NCBI RefSeq assembly: GCF_051486985.1
Contig: NZ_JAHVDV010000003.1
Location: 1-64,000 of the forward strand
From: CBFFRJ01 sp051486985
Lineage (GTDB): Bacteria > Pseudomonadota > Gammaproteobacteria > Enterobacterales > Enterobacteriaceae
Direction: 5' to 3'
DNA length: 64,000 nucleotides
The notes beneath the pieces are model-generated. The model was not told where the DNA came from and did not search any database. It was given only the letters and a program-made list of their open reading frames with translations. Positions 33,118 to 42,652 of this stretch are shown in pieces; position 1 is the first letter of the stretch; every line of letters begins with the position of its first letter. Both the position numbers and the translations under genes were made by a program.

Positions 33118-33759
33118 TTAAGCGTCAGTATATATATGTGGTGGATAGTTTAGCAGGGCTAAAAGATTATCCAACAATACTGGCCTGATGCTATCCATGT
33201 TAACAGTTGGCTGATAATGGGTCACTTGCGTCATTTCCATTCCGGCATAACCACATGGGTTAATACGTAAGAAGGGGGCGAGATCCATGTCGATGTTGAG
33301 CGCCAGCCCGTGGAACGAGCAGCCTTTACGAATGCGTAAACCCAATGAACAAATCTTTTTACCCTGCACGTAAACGCCAGGTGCGTCGGCGCGCGGATAG
33401 GCTTCAATACCGACGCTGGCCAGAGTGTTAACGACGGTTTGTTCAAGTAAGGTCACTAAATCCCGAACCCCAAGTTTGCGACGCTTAAGATCAATCAGTA
33501 CATACAGGATTTGCTGACCGGGCCCGTGATAGGTGACCTGCCCGCCACGATCGCTCTGTACAACCGGAATATCGCCGGCGGCCAGAACGTGTTCGGCTTT
33601 CCCCGCTTGCCCCTGGGTAAAAACAGGGTGATGTTCAACCAGCCAGATTTCATCCTGGGTTGTATCGGTGCGGGTATCGGTAAAGTCATGCATTGCCCGG
33701 GAAACGGGATCGTAGGGCTGCAGGCCCAGATTACGGATTAGGATTGTATCCTGAGACAA
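33118..33759 (-). CDS. lipB: Octanoyl-ACP:protein N-octanoyltransferase
   Basis: 213 residues. LipB moves octanoate from acyl carrier protein to lipoyl domains, the first step of lipoate synthesis. Conserved blocks are GGQVTYHGPGQ, the KICSLGLRIRKG segment with the catalytic lysine, and HGLALN; the catalytic cysteine lies in RINPCGYAGM. The GTG/ATG start region follows ybeD by 87 bases, with a stem-loop at 33810-33839 between them. Confidence 0.97.
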   Translation of the reverse strand: MSQDTILIRNLGLQPYDPVSRAMHDFTDTRTDTTQDEIWLVEHHPVFTQGQAGKAEHVLAAGDIPVVQSDRGGQVTYHGPGQQILYVLIDLKRRKLGVRDLVTLLEQTVVNTLASVGIEAYPRADAPGVYVQGKKICSLGLRIRKGCSFHGLALNIDMDLAPFLRINPCGYAGMEMTQVTHYQPTVNMDSIRPVLLDNLLALLNYPPHIYTDA

Positions 33760-33809
33760 AACAACATCTCCGGGAGAAGAAAGGGTGCGGGGAGTATATC
33801 ACAGAGAAA

Positions 33810-33839
33810 GGTGTTACCCAGCGCGAGCCGGATAACACC
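33810..33839 (-). terminator. Stem-loop between ybeD and lipB
   Basis: GGTGTTA (33810-33816) pairs with TAACACC (33833-33839), and inner bases can extend the stem. On the minus strand it is followed by TTTCT. It may be a weak terminator after ybeD. Confidence 0.45.
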
Positions 33840-33846
33840 CTGGGCA

Positions 33847-34110
33847 TTACAGAACCATACGAACGATTTCGATGTTACCAAGTTCTTCGTAAAGCGTTTC
33901 AACCTGTTCTATATGCGTTGCATTGATGGTGATGGATACCGAGTGGTAATTGCCTTTGCTGCTCGGTTTTACCTGTGGAGAGTAATCACCGGGCGCATGG
34001 CGCTGTACCACTTCGACCACCAGATCAACCAGCTCTGGTTTCGCCAGACCCATCACTTTGTAAGTAAAGGGCGTTGGGAATTCAAGCAGTTCTTTAAGAT
34101 TGGTTTTCAT
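33847..34110 (-). CDS. ybeD: YbeD, UPF0250 ACT-like small protein
   Basis: 87 residues, the E. coli size. YbeD has a ferredoxin-like fold resembling the ACT regulatory domain; LLEFPTPFTYKVMGLA and YHSVSITINATHIEQVE are conserved. Its role is unproven, but its constant position next to lipB suggests a link to lipoate metabolism. It lies after dacA, behind a strong terminator. Confidence 0.95.
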   Translation of the reverse strand: MKTNLKELLEFPTPFTYKVMGLAKPELVDLVVEVVQRHAPGDYSPQVKPSSKGNYHSVSITINATHIEQVETLYEELGNIEIVRMVL

Positions 34111-34133
34111 GTCAGCTCCGGCGTAAAAATAAT

Positions 34134-34158
34134 AACTCCTGCCAGCGGGGCAGGAGTT
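34134..34158 (-). terminator. Terminator of dacA
   Basis: AACTCCTGCC (34134-34143) pairs with GGCAGGAGTT (34149-34158). On the minus strand it is followed by ATTATTTTT. It lies 54 bases after the dacA stop and 24 bases before the ybeD start. Confidence 0.8.
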
Positions 34159-34212
34159 TTTTGAGATGCTAAGTATATGGGGACGAAGATCACACTTTCA
34201 AGTGGGCAATCT

Positions 34213-35424
34213 TTAGCCGAACCAGTGGTGGAACATCAGTTTGATGTAATCAATGATTTTACCAAAGAAATTACCTTCCTGAATCTCCTGCAACACCACC
34301 AGAGGGCGCTGCTCTACGGTTTTACCGTCCAACTGGAAGTTAATGGTACCGACGACCTGGTTTTTCTGCAGCGGCGCATGCAGCTCGCTGGTAGTCAGCA
34401 CGTAGCTGGCTTTCAGGTCTTTCATGCGACCACGCGGGATGGTCAGGTACACATCTTTATCGACACCTAATGATGCGCGATCGCTGTCGCCAAACCAGGC
34501 TGGCTCAGAAGCAAACTCTTTACCGGCTTTGATAGGACTCACGGTTTCAAAGAAACGGAAGCCCCAGGTCAGCAGTTTTTTGCTCTCTGTCTCGCGGCCC
34601 TTAAAGGTTCTGCCACCCATCACCGCAGAGATCAGACGCATCTGACCTTCGGTTGCCGACGCAACCAGGTTGTAGCCTGCTTTATCGGTGTGACCGGTTT
34701 TGATGCCATCAACGTTCAGGCTGTTGTCCCAGAGCAGACCGTTACGGTTGGTCTGACGGATGCCGTTAAAGGTGAACTCTTTTTCTTTATAAATGGTGTA
34801 TTCGTTCGGCACATCGCGAACCAGCGCCTGGCCAATCAGCGCCATGTCGCGAGCGGAGCTGTACTGACCTTCTGCATCCAGGCCGTGCACGGTCTGGAAG
34901 TGGGAATTTTTCAGACCCAGCGCATTCACGTAGTTATTCATCAGGCCAACAAACGCATCCTGACTTCCGGCAACATAGTCCGCCATGGCCACGCAGGCAT
35001 CGTTACCCGATTGCAGGTTGATACCACGGATAAGCTGGGAAACTGGCACCTGCATGCCCGGCTTCAGGAACATCAGGGAAGAGCCACGGAAAACCGGGTT
35101 ACCCGTTGCCCATGCGTCGTTGCCGATGGTCACCAGGTCTGTCTCTTTAAACTTACCCGCTTTCATTGCCTGACCGATAACGTAGCTGGTCATCATTTTA
35201 GTCAGGCTGGCCGGATCGCGACGGGCGTCGGCGTTCTGTTCTGCCAGCACCTTACCTGAGTTGTAATCAATAAGGATCCAGGATTCAGCGTCAATTTGCG
35301 GCGCACCGGGAATCATGGTTTTAATGTTCAGGTCGTCGGCATGTGCGGCCCCGAGAGTGGCGGCGGTCAGTGCCGTGGTGAGCGCCAGGCGCTGTACGAA
35401 TCGAGCGGAGAAAGTGGTCTTCAT
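34213..35424 (-). CDS. dacA: D-alanyl-D-alanine carboxypeptidase PBP5
   Basis: 403 residues from the ATG at 35424, equal to E. coli PBP5; a reading from 35496 is upstream of the signal peptide and not favoured. The signal ends at AHA. Active-site motifs are SLTK, SGN and KTG. The C-terminus (KIIDYIKLMFHHWFG) is the amphipathic helix that anchors it to the outer face of the inner membrane. PBP5 trims terminal D-Ala from pentapeptides in peptidoglycan. Confidence 0.98.
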   Translation of the reverse strand: MKTTFSARFVQRLALTTALTAATLGAAHADDLNIKTMIPGAPQIDAESWILIDYNSGKVLAEQNADARRDPASLTKMMTSYVIGQAMKAGKFKETDLVTIGNDAWATGNPVFRGSSLMFLKPGMQVPVSQLIRGINLQSGNDACVAMADYVAGSQDAFVGLMNNYVNALGLKNSHFQTVHGLDAEGQYSSARDMALIGQALVRDVPNEYTIYKEKEFTFNGIRQTNRNGLLWDNSLNVDGIKTGHTDKAGYNLVASATEGQMRLISAVMGGRTFKGRETESKKLLTWGFRFFETVSPIKAGKEFASEPAWFGDSDRASLGVDKDVYLTIPRGRMKDLKASYVLTTSELHAPLQKNQVVGTINFQLDGKTVEQRPLVVLQEIQEGNFFGKIIDYIKLMFHHWFG

Positions 35425-35468
35425 GGTCTGAACAACGACATCCGTGATGGAGTTAAAAAAGTGCCTTA

Positions 35469-35486
35469 CTATAGCAAAAGCTATAG
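35469..35486. promoter_or_regulatory. Perfect short hairpin upstream of dacA
   Basis: CTATAGC-AAAA-GCTATAG is a perfect 7-bp inverted repeat 44 bases before the dacA start codon. It could be an operator or a leader hairpin; no regulator is known to me for it. Confidence 0.3.
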
Positions 35487-35571
35487 GGGGAGGCATCCGA
35501 CTTTCCGCATGATTTGTTAATGCGGTTTACGTATCTTGACAATGTCAAAAGCGTGTCGGATGCCGCTGCTA

Positions 35572-36741
35572 TTACTGCGCGCCGGTCACAAAAGACTGTA
35601 ATTGTGCTTCGCTTTGCAGACGTTGTTGCAAGCGACTGGCGTCCGCTTTACTGGTAAATGGCCCAAGCTGAATACGCCACACCGCGCCGTTTTGTACCAC
35701 ACGCCCGGGCACTGAGAACTGTTGCGCAAGGCGCTGTTGATACTGCTGAGCACGGGCCTGGTCACTGACCGCACCTACCTGAACCATATAGCTGCCGCTG
35801 TCGGCTGTCGCCGCGGGGGCCGGAGTCACAGGGGTCACGTGACCTTGGGTTGAGCCCGGAGCGGTGACGGGAGCCGGGCGGGTCACCGGAGCCGGTGCCG
35901 GTTGTACGCTGGTTGCCGGTGCAGCAGTCGCCGATGAGCCTTCACTCCCTTCAAGCACGCCTGAAGCCAGCGGCGCTGGCGCACCTAAAAAGCCACTGTT
36001 GCTGTTACCAGCGGGTGCAGCAGGCGGCGTGTCAGGCTGATCGGGCTGCGCGCCAGGTTGCGTGCTGTCATCCAGCGTTCTCACGGGCGCCTGGGGCTGA
36101 GGGGCCGGTGCAGGCGAAGAGGCACTGCCCATTCCACCACTCAAATCCGGGCGAGCCGGCAGGGCGTATGTCTGCTTCGCGACGGTGGTACAGGCCGTTC
36201 CCGGACCCGACATACTGCCATCCTGAGCGACAACGATAGGATCAATACGCACTTTGGTGTTGTTTGACGTATTCAGTCGATCTGCCACGGCGCGAGAAAT
36301 CGAGATAACGCGATCGTTACCGTACGGGCCACGGTCGTTGATCCGCACCACGAGCATTCGCCCGTTAGCCAGGTTGGTGAGGCGCACATAGCTCGGGATG
36401 GGAAGTGTTGGATGCGCAGCGGTAAGTTGCATCGGATCGAAGGCTTCGCCACTGGCCGTTAAATTACTGCCTGGTTCAGCATCATAGATAGCGGCAAACC
36501 CGGCCTGGCTAAAGGTAGACGGGTCCTGCACAATCTTATAGCGCTTACCGTCGCGCTCATAATCCTGATTAACGGAGGGATTAAGCGTTTCGTAACGAGG
36601 TTCTGCACCGGTTATCTCAACGACCGGACCGTTACATACCGCAGGCTGCGGCGCAACAATCGTCTGTTGTTGCCCATCATCACTTGAACATGCCGCCAGT
36701 AACCCTGCCGCTATACAGACTCCAAGCCATTGCTTTCGCAT
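35572..36741 (-). CDS. rlpA: Septal ring lytic transglycosylase RlpA
   Basis: 389 residues, longer than the 362 of E. coli through an expanded Pro/Ala-rich linker (about residues 195-310). Lipoprotein signal with lipobox LLAAC. The double-psi beta-barrel domain (GFAAIYDAEPG to VRINDRGPYG and ISRAVADRL) carries the lytic activity in Pseudomonas RlpA, and the C-terminal SPOR domain (MVQVGAVSDQARAQQYQQ) targets denuded glycan at the division site. It lies 10 bases after mrdB. Confidence 0.95.
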   Translation of the reverse strand: MRKQWLGVCIAAGLLAACSSDDGQQQTIVAPQPAVCNGPVVEITGAEPRYETLNPSVNQDYERDGKRYKIVQDPSTFSQAGFAAIYDAEPGSNLTASGEAFDPMQLTAAHPTLPIPSYVRLTNLANGRMLVVRINDRGPYGNDRVISISRAVADRLNTSNNTKVRIDPIVVAQDGSMSGPGTACTTVAKQTYALPARPDLSGGMGSASSPAPAPQPQAPVRTLDDSTQPGAQPDQPDTPPAAPAGNSNSGFLGAPAPLASGVLEGSEGSSATAAPATSVQPAPAPVTRPAPVTAPGSTQGHVTPVTPAPAATADSGSYMVQVGAVSDQARAQQYQQRLAQQFSVPGRVVQNGAVWRIQLGPFTSKADASRLQQRLQSEAQLQSFVTGAQ

Positions 36742-36751
36742 TGCGAACCTC

Positions 36752-37864
36752 TTATACGCTTTTTGACAACATTTTCCTGTGGGTATGGATAGACATCACT
36801 ATTCCAAACCCGGCCATCAGCACAATCAGCGCTGACCCTCCATAGCTCACCAGTGGCAGCGGAACGCCCACCACCGGTAAGATACCACTCACCATACCAA
36901 TATTTACGAACACATAGACGAACAAAATCAACATCAAACCACCCGCCATAACGCGACCAAAGGTGGTCTGCGCACGGGCGGCAATCCATAATCCGCGCAT
37001 GATCAGCAGGACATAAAGCCCAAGCAGGATAAGAATACCCACCAGACCCAGCTCTTCAGCAAGCACGGCGAAAATAAAGTCAGTGTGGCGTTCAGGCAAA
37101 AACTCCAGTTGCGACTGGGTGCCGTGCAGCCAGCCTTTCCCACTCAGCCCGCCTGAACCTATTGCAATTTTAGACTGAATAATATGATAGCCTGCCCCCA
37201 GCGGATCGGTTTCCGGATCGAGCAACATCATCACGCGCTGACGCTGATACTCATGCATCAGGAAGAACCACAGGATAGGAATAAACGCCGCAATCAGTAC
37301 CACTGCCACGCCAATCAGACGCCAGCTCAGGCCGGATAAAAACAGCACAAAGAGACCAGAAAGCGCGACCAGAATCGAGGTGCCGAGGTCAGGTTGAGCC
37401 GCAACCAGTAACGTCGGCATAAAGATCAGGACCAGCGCGATAGCCGTATTTTTGAGCGATGGCGGGCAGACGTCACGGTTAATAAAACGGGCCACCATCA
37501 GCGGTACGGCGATTTTGGCAATTTCGGAGGGCTGAAAACGGACAATCCCCAAATCCAGCCAGCGTTGCGCCCCTTTGGAGATGGCCCCGAAGGCGTCCAC
37601 GGCGACCAGCAGAATCACACAGATAACGTAAAGATAGGGTGCCCATCCCTCGTAAACACGGGGCGGAACCTGCGCCAGCACGACCATGGCAATCAGGCCC
37701 ATGGCAATCTGCCCGACCTTACGCTCCGTCATGCCAATGTCCTGGCCGCTGGCGCTCCAGATAACAATGGCGCTGTAAAAGAGTAGAGCCAGAACGATCA
37801 GCAAAAATGCAGGATCGATGTGGATTTTATCCCAGAACGATTTCTTGTTCGGATTATCCGTCAT
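36752..37864 (-). CDS. mrdB: Rod-shape peptidoglycan glycosyltransferase RodA
   Basis: 370 residues, SEDS-family membrane protein with about ten hydrophobic segments. RodA polymerises glycan strands during cell elongation together with PBP2. SEDS hallmarks are seen in GAQRWLDLGIVRFQPSE and the GSGGLSGKGW loop. The gene starts 2 bases after the mrdA stop, and rlpA follows, the conserved elongation operon. Confidence 0.98.
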   Translation of the reverse strand: MTDNPNKKSFWDKIHIDPAFLLIVLALLFYSAIVIWSASGQDIGMTERKVGQIAMGLIAMVVLAQVPPRVYEGWAPYLYVICVILLVAVDAFGAISKGAQRWLDLGIVRFQPSEIAKIAVPLMVARFINRDVCPPSLKNTAIALVLIFMPTLLVAAQPDLGTSILVALSGLFVLFLSGLSWRLIGVAVVLIAAFIPILWFFLMHEYQRQRVMMLLDPETDPLGAGYHIIQSKIAIGSGGLSGKGWLHGTQSQLEFLPERHTDFIFAVLAEELGLVGILILLGLYVLLIMRGLWIAARAQTTFGRVMAGGLMLILFVYVFVNIGMVSGILPVVGVPLPLVSYGGSALIVLMAGFGIVMSIHTHRKMLSKSV

Positions 37865-37866
37865 GA

Positions 37867-39768
37867 TTAATGGTCCTCTGCGGCGACCGACGCCGGGTTT
37901 TCAGTCGGCAATTCGGTGTTGTTATCGCCAAGCATGATATGGTCAAGGATCTGGCGCATGATGGTACCCACCGCAGGACCGGCCCCGCCGTTTTCCAGAA
38001 TCATCGCCACAGCGACCTGGGGATGATCGTAAGGGGCAAATGCCGTCATCAGTTTGTGGTCACGTAAACGCTCCGCAATGCGGTGGGCGTTATAGGTTTC
38101 ATTGGCTTTTAAGCCAAAGACCTGAGCGGTACCGGATTTAGCGGCAATTTTATAGGGGGCACCAGCAAAGTATTTGTGACCGGTGCCGTTGGCGCGGTTC
38201 GCAACGCCATACATACCGTCCTTGGCTATTTCCCAGTAACCGGAGTGAATATCGCCCACGGGTTTCTGCTCTTCCTGCTTCCACGGCACCTGTTTGCCAT
38301 CCTGCAGCGTACTCATCAGCAGGTGAGGCACTTTGACGACCCCATCGTTAATCAGGATCATCATCGCTTTATTCATCTGCACCGGCGTTGCGGTCCAGTA
38401 ACCCTGACCGATGCCTACAGGAATGGTATCCCCCTGATACCAGGGCTTTTTAAATCGCTTTAGCTTCCACTCACGGGTCGGCATATTGCCGGAACGCTCT
38501 TCCGCAAGGTCAATGCCGGTGTACTCACCGTAACCAAATTTGGTCAGCCACTCTGAAAGACGATCGATGCCCATGTCATAGGCAATCTGATAGAAGAAGG
38601 TATCCGCCGACTCTTCGAGCGACCTGGTGATATTCAGGCGGCCGTGGCCCCATTTTTTCCAGTCACGATAACGCTTTTCTGAACCAGGAAGCTGCCACCA
38701 GCCCGGGTCAAAGAGCGTGGTATTGCGGGTGATGACCCCGGTACTGAGCGCCGAGACGGCAACGTAGGGTTTAACCGTTGACGCTGGCGGATAGACCCCC
38801 TGCGTGGCGCGGTTAACCAGTGGCGTATTCGGATCGTTGAGCAGCGCCGAATAATCCTTACTGGAGATGCCGTCAACAAAGAGATTGGGGTCGTAGCTTG
38901 GCGTAGAGACCAGCGCCAGAATGCTGCCCGTGCGGGGATCGGTCACCACCACCGCAGCACGACTGCCTTGCAGCAGAGTTTCGATGTACTGCTGAAGTTT
39001 GAGGTCAATCGTCAGGTAGATATCGTTACCAGCCTGCGGCGGGACTTCTTTCAGTTGACGAATAACGCGCCCACGGTTGTTGACCTCGACCTCTTCGTAT
39101 CCGGTCTGTCCGTGAAGCACATCTTCGTAATAACGTTCAATGCCCAGCTTGCCGATATCATGCGTGGCGGCGTAGTTGGCGAGCTTCCCGTCTTTATCGA
39201 GTCGTTCTACATCTTTATCATTAATTTTAGAAACGTAGCCGATGACATGGGTCAGTGCAGAGCCATAAGGGTAGAAGCGACGTTTGTAACCCTTCACTTC
39301 GACGCCAGGGAAGCGGTACTGGTTGACCGCAAAACGGGCGACCTGAATCTCGCTTAAGTTGGTCTTAACGGGGATAGAGGTGAAACGATGCGAGCGGGAA
39401 CGCTCCTTTTTGAACGCAGCAATGTCATCGTCGGTTAAATCCACCACATCCCGCAGGGCATTCAGCGTTTGCTCAACGTTGTCTACCTTCTCCGGCATCA
39501 TCTCAATCTGGTAAATAGTGCGATTAAGTGCCAGCGGGGTGCCGTTGCGGTCATAAATTATTCCGCGGCTTGGCGGAATCGGCACCAGCTTGATGCGGTT
39601 TTCATTGGAGCGCGTTTGATAGTCGGCGAAACGAACGATTTGCAGATTGTAGAGGTTAGCAATCAGCACGCCGGTCAGCAGCAAAATCCCCAAAAAAGCG
39701 ACCACTGCCCGGCGCACAAACAGCGCAGACTCAGCCGAATAGTCGCGAAAAGAATTCTGTAATTTCAT
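37867..39768 (-). CDS. mrdA: Peptidoglycan D,D-transpeptidase PBP2
   Basis: 633 residues, as in E. coli. Single N-terminal membrane anchor (AVVAFLGILLLTGVLIA), dimerisation/pedestal domain, then the transpeptidase domain with SxxK as ASTVKP, SxD as EESADTFF, and KSGTAQV. PBP2 cross-links side-wall peptidoglycan and activates RodA. The gene lies 26 bases after rlmH. Confidence 0.98.
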   Translation of the reverse strand: MKLQNSFRDYSAESALFVRRAVVAFLGILLLTGVLIANLYNLQIVRFADYQTRSNENRIKLVPIPPSRGIIYDRNGTPLALNRTIYQIEMMPEKVDNVEQTLNALRDVVDLTDDDIAAFKKERSRSHRFTSIPVKTNLSEIQVARFAVNQYRFPGVEVKGYKRRFYPYGSALTHVIGYVSKINDKDVERLDKDGKLANYAATHDIGKLGIERYYEDVLHGQTGYEEVEVNNRGRVIRQLKEVPPQAGNDIYLTIDLKLQQYIETLLQGSRAAVVVTDPRTGSILALVSTPSYDPNLFVDGISSKDYSALLNDPNTPLVNRATQGVYPPASTVKPYVAVSALSTGVITRNTTLFDPGWWQLPGSEKRYRDWKKWGHGRLNITRSLEESADTFFYQIAYDMGIDRLSEWLTKFGYGEYTGIDLAEERSGNMPTREWKLKRFKKPWYQGDTIPVGIGQGYWTATPVQMNKAMMILINDGVVKVPHLLMSTLQDGKQVPWKQEEQKPVGDIHSGYWEIAKDGMYGVANRANGTGHKYFAGAPYKIAAKSGTAQVFGLKANETYNAHRIAERLRDHKLMTAFAPYDHPQVAVAMILENGGAGPAVGTIMRQILDHIMLGDNNTELPTENPASVAAEDH

Positions 39769-39794
39769 CCGCTGCTTAGTTTACCTGGTCTGTA

Positions 39795-40262
39795 TTACTC
39801 ACGATGATAAGGATGGTTGGTCGTGATACTCCATGCGCGGTAGAGACTTTCTGCAACCAGCACGCGCACCAGCGGGTGAGGAAGCGTTAACGCAGAGAGT
39901 GACCAGCTTTGTTCTGCCGCTGCTTTACAGGCGGGGGATAACCCCTCCGGGCCACCAATAAGCAGGCTAACGTCACGACCATCCTGCTTCCAGCGCTCCA
40001 GTTCATTCGCCAGCTGCGGCGTATCCCACGGTTTTCCGGGGATATCGAGGGTGACAATACGGTTTTTGCCTGCCGCAGCAAGCATCAACTCACCCTCTTT
40101 GTCGAGAATGCGTTTGATATCCGCATTTTTACCCCGTTTTCCTGCCGGGATTTCTACCAGCTCAAACGGCATATCCTTAGGAAAACGGCGTAAATACTCG
40201 GTAAAACCCGTCTGTACCCAGTCCGGCATCTTAGTGCCGACGGCGACCAGTTGCAGCTTCAC
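39795..40262 (-). CDS. rlmH: 23S rRNA pseudouridine-1915 N3-methyltransferase
   Basis: 155 residues, E. coli size. RlmH is a SPOUT-class dimer that methylates pseudouridine 1915 in helix 69 of assembled 70S ribosomes. The knotted SAM-binding region includes LLIGGPEGL and SLSALTLPHPLVR; the C-terminus SITTNHPYHRE is the conserved tail. It follows rsfS by 3 bases, linking two ribosome-related genes to the cell-shape operon. Confidence 0.98.
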   Translation of the reverse strand: MKLQLVAVGTKMPDWVQTGFTEYLRRFPKDMPFELVEIPAGKRGKNADIKRILDKEGELMLAAAGKNRIVTLDIPGKPWDTPQLANELERWKQDGRDVSLLIGGPEGLSPACKAAAEQSWSLSALTLPHPLVRVLVAESLYRAWSITTNHPYHRE

Positions 40263-40265
40263 GCA

Positions 40266-40583
40266 TTAACCCCAGAGTTTTTCCAGCTCATACAGGCTAC
40301 GGCTTTCCGCCTGCATCACATGAACAATGACATCGCCTAAGTCCACAACAATCCAGTCGGCGGCATTCTCGCCTTCCACACCGAGCGGCATCATGCCAGC
40401 GGCACGGGATTCCTGCACCACGTGGTCGGCGATAGACATAACATGGCGAGTGGAGGTACCGGTACAGATGATCATACAGTCGGTGATACTGGATTTACCG
40501 TGAACGTCGATCGCCACGATGTCCTGACCTTTCAGGTCATCAATTTTGTCGATTACAAAATCCTGGAGTGCTTTACCCTGCAA
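40266..40583 (-). CDS. rsfS: Ribosomal silencing factor RsfS
   Basis: 105 residues beginning at a TTG codon, as in the E. coli gene. RsfS binds ribosomal protein uL14 and blocks subunit joining when nutrients are limiting. The compact fold is seen in KGQDIVAIDVHGKSSITDCMII and VEGENAADWIVVDLGDVIVHVM. It is the first gene of rsfS-rlmH-mrdA-mrdB-rlpA. Confidence 0.97.
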   Translation of the reverse strand: MQGKALQDFVIDKIDDLKGQDIVAIDVHGKSSITDCMIICTGTSTRHVMSIADHVVQESRAAGMMPLGVEGENAADWIVVDLGDVIVHVMQAESRSLYELEKLWG

Positions 40584-40842
40584 GTGTTCCCCCTGGGAGA
40601 AAAAGATGATGGTGTCAATAAATGGCCCGGCATTATACCTGAAGTGCAGCCATTTTCGGGACTAATGTCCGGCTCAGGTTACAAAAAGTGGGCTATCATC
40701 CCACCCCCGGCACGAGAATGCATCGCCATTTTTGTAAAACAATTTCTGGATGGCTACAAATGGCGGTGCGGAGAATAGCAGCCTGTTAGTCTGTGTCAAT
40801 CACCCGCGTGCGCTGGCCGGGGCCTGGAAAAGAAAATAGCCG

Positions 40843-41454
40843 TTATTCCCCCTGCCGCCACGCCGCCCGGCTGTTCAGTACACGTAATGTGGCAAAGTCA
40901 TCCTGAATATCCAGTGCGCTCCATGCGCCCTGATCTACGCGAAAATGCCAGAGTGATGAGGCGGGCATGTTGAGCAGTGTCGCTATCAGTAAACTGAGCA
41001 CACCCTGGTGGCTGACGATGAGCACGTTTTGCGATTCAGCCCAGGTGGGTAATTGCGCAATAAAGTGCTGCACACGCGCCGAAAAAGCCTGAAAACCTTC
41101 ACCGTTGGTCGGGACCGCATTTTGCCAGTCGGTGCACCAGGCGGCATAGCTTTCAGGATCTTCATGAGTGAGGTCGCGATGATGGCGCATCTCCCAGTCA
41201 CCAAAGAACATCTCATTTAGCAACGGTGTTGTATGGGTTGGGATCGTCCGCTCATGCAGTACCAGTCGGGCAGTGTGCTGCGCACGTTCAAGTTCACTGC
41301 AAATTATCTGGTCGAAGGGAACATCAAGCAGCAGACGGTGCAGAGTCTGGGCCTGAGCAATTCCTTTTTCTGTTAATGGGGTTGGGGAATGGCCACTATA
41401 AAGGCCAGCAACATTTGCGTCGGTCTCCCCATGACGAATGAGCCAGAGTCGCAT
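40843..41454 (-). CDS. cobC: Alpha-ribazole phosphatase / histidine-phosphatase family
   Basis: 203 residues from the ATG at 41454, preceded by GGGAG and equal to E. coli and Salmonella CobC; the longer reading to 41508 crosses into the cobD side. CobC removes the phosphate from alpha-ribazole 5'-phosphate or adenosylcobalamin 5'-phosphate during nucleotide-loop assembly. The histidine-phosphatase signature is LIRHGETDAN and the second histidine is in VSHQGVL. It is divergent from cobD. Confidence 0.93.
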   Translation of the reverse strand: MRLWLIRHGETDANVAGLYSGHSPTPLTEKGIAQAQTLHRLLLDVPFDQIICSELERAQHTARLVLHERTIPTHTTPLLNEMFFGDWEMRHHRDLTHEDPESYAAWCTDWQNAVPTNGEGFQAFSARVQHFIAQLPTWAESQNVLIVSHQGVLSLLIATLLNMPASSLWHFRVDQGAWSALDIQDDFATLRVLNSRAAWRQGE

Positions 41455-41557
41455 TTTTTTCTCCCATGCAGTTTTCTGGACAAAGTTTATCACCGCACCC
41501 CCATTCATGAGCTTTTTTTCGATTAAGATACCCCTTTTAAGCGGAGCAAAAGGGACA

Positions 41558-42652
41558 ATGGCTTTATTTCATAGCGCACACGGGGGCAATGTTCGCGAAG
41601 CCGCCGCATTGTTGGGTATGTCTGCCGAGCGCTTGCTGGATTTTAGCGCGAACATTAACCCGGCCGGCTTGCCCGGCTCGCTGAAACGTGCCTTACAGGA
41701 CAACCTGGCTATTGCAGAGCGTTACCCGGATCCTGACTATCATCACCTGCATCAGACGCTGGCGGCGCATCATCAGGTTCCTGAAAGCTGGGTTCTGGCA
41801 GGAAACGGCGAAACCGAGTCCATCTTCACGCTGGTAAACGGGCTTCAGCCCCGTCGTGCCATGCTGGTTACGCCAGGATTTGCGGAGTATCGCCGCGCAC
41901 TGCAACTGACAGAGTGCGATATTGTGGATTATGCCCTGCAGGAAGAGGAGGGCTGGCAGCTCACCGGGTCGATTCTGGACGCTCTGACCAGCGGTATTGA
42001 TTGCCTTTTTTTATGTACGCCGAACAATCCCACAGGATTATTGCCTGACGAGTCGCTATTGCACGCTATTGCTGCGCGTTGCAGGCAGTTGCATATCACG
42101 CTGGTGCTGGACGAAGCGTTTATGGATTTTCTCTGCGATCGCGAGGGTTTTATTCCTCACCTTGCGAACAATCCCCACATCTGGGTCCTGCGCTCTCTGA
42201 CCAAATTTTACGCTATGCCTGGTTTGCGCCTGGGCTACCTGGTGAGCAGCGATGTGGCAAAGGTACGCCGTATGCGTGAACGGCAGATGCCGTGGTCAAT
42301 CAATGCCTTTGCGGCGCTCGCCGGTGAGCTGGTGCTGCAGGACAGCGATTACCAGCAGGCGAGTTGGACGTGGTTGCGAATGGAAGGCCCTCGCTTATAT
42401 CGTGCGCTGCAAAAGGTGAAGGGCGTGCATCTCTGGCCCGGCGTGGCCAATTATCTGTTTCTGCGTTGTGATGTAACAGGACTTGATCTGCAACGCGCGC
42501 TTCTGGAGAAACAGATACTTATCCGCAGTTGTGCTAATTATCCGGGTCTTGATGAACGCTATTATCGTGTGGCGGTACGGAGTGCGTCAGAAAATGATGC
42601 ACTGATTACCGCGATGGAAAGTGTGTTTAGCGATATAAACCCTGGCACCTGA
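41558..42652 (+). CDS. cobD: Threonine-phosphate decarboxylase
   Basis: 364 residues from the ATG at 41558, equal to Salmonella CobD; upstream in-frame codons overlap cobC and are ignored. CobD is a PLP enzyme that decarboxylates L-threonine phosphate to (R)-1-aminopropan-2-ol phosphate for the cobalamin side chain. The PLP lysine is in SLTKFYAMPGLRLG; LCTPNNPTG and LDEAFMDF bind the cofactor. Presence of cobD beside cobC, which K-12 lacks, suggests a fuller cobalamin pathway elsewhere. Its end overlaps the convergent nadD by 26 bases. Confidence 0.94.
   Translation: MALFHSAHGGNVREAAALLGMSAERLLDFSANINPAGLPGSLKRALQDNLAIAERYPDPDYHHLHQTLAAHHQVPESWVLAGNGETESIFTLVNGLQPRRAMLVTPGFAEYRRALQLTECDIVDYALQEEEGWQLTGSILDALTSGIDCLFLCTPNNPTGLLPDESLLHAIAARCRQLHITLVLDEAFMDFLCDREGFIPHLANNPHIWVLRSLTKFYAMPGLRLGYLVSSDVAKVRRMRERQMPWSINAFAALAGELVLQDSDYQQASWTWLRMEGPRLYRALQKVKGVHLWPGVANYLFLRCDVTGLDLQRALLEKQILIRSCANYPGLDERYYRVAVRSASENDALITAMESVFSDINPGT

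Noticed and set aside
41455..41557. Possible cobalamin riboswitch between cobC and cobD
   Set aside because: The interval of about 100 bases is too short and has no B12-box sequence.
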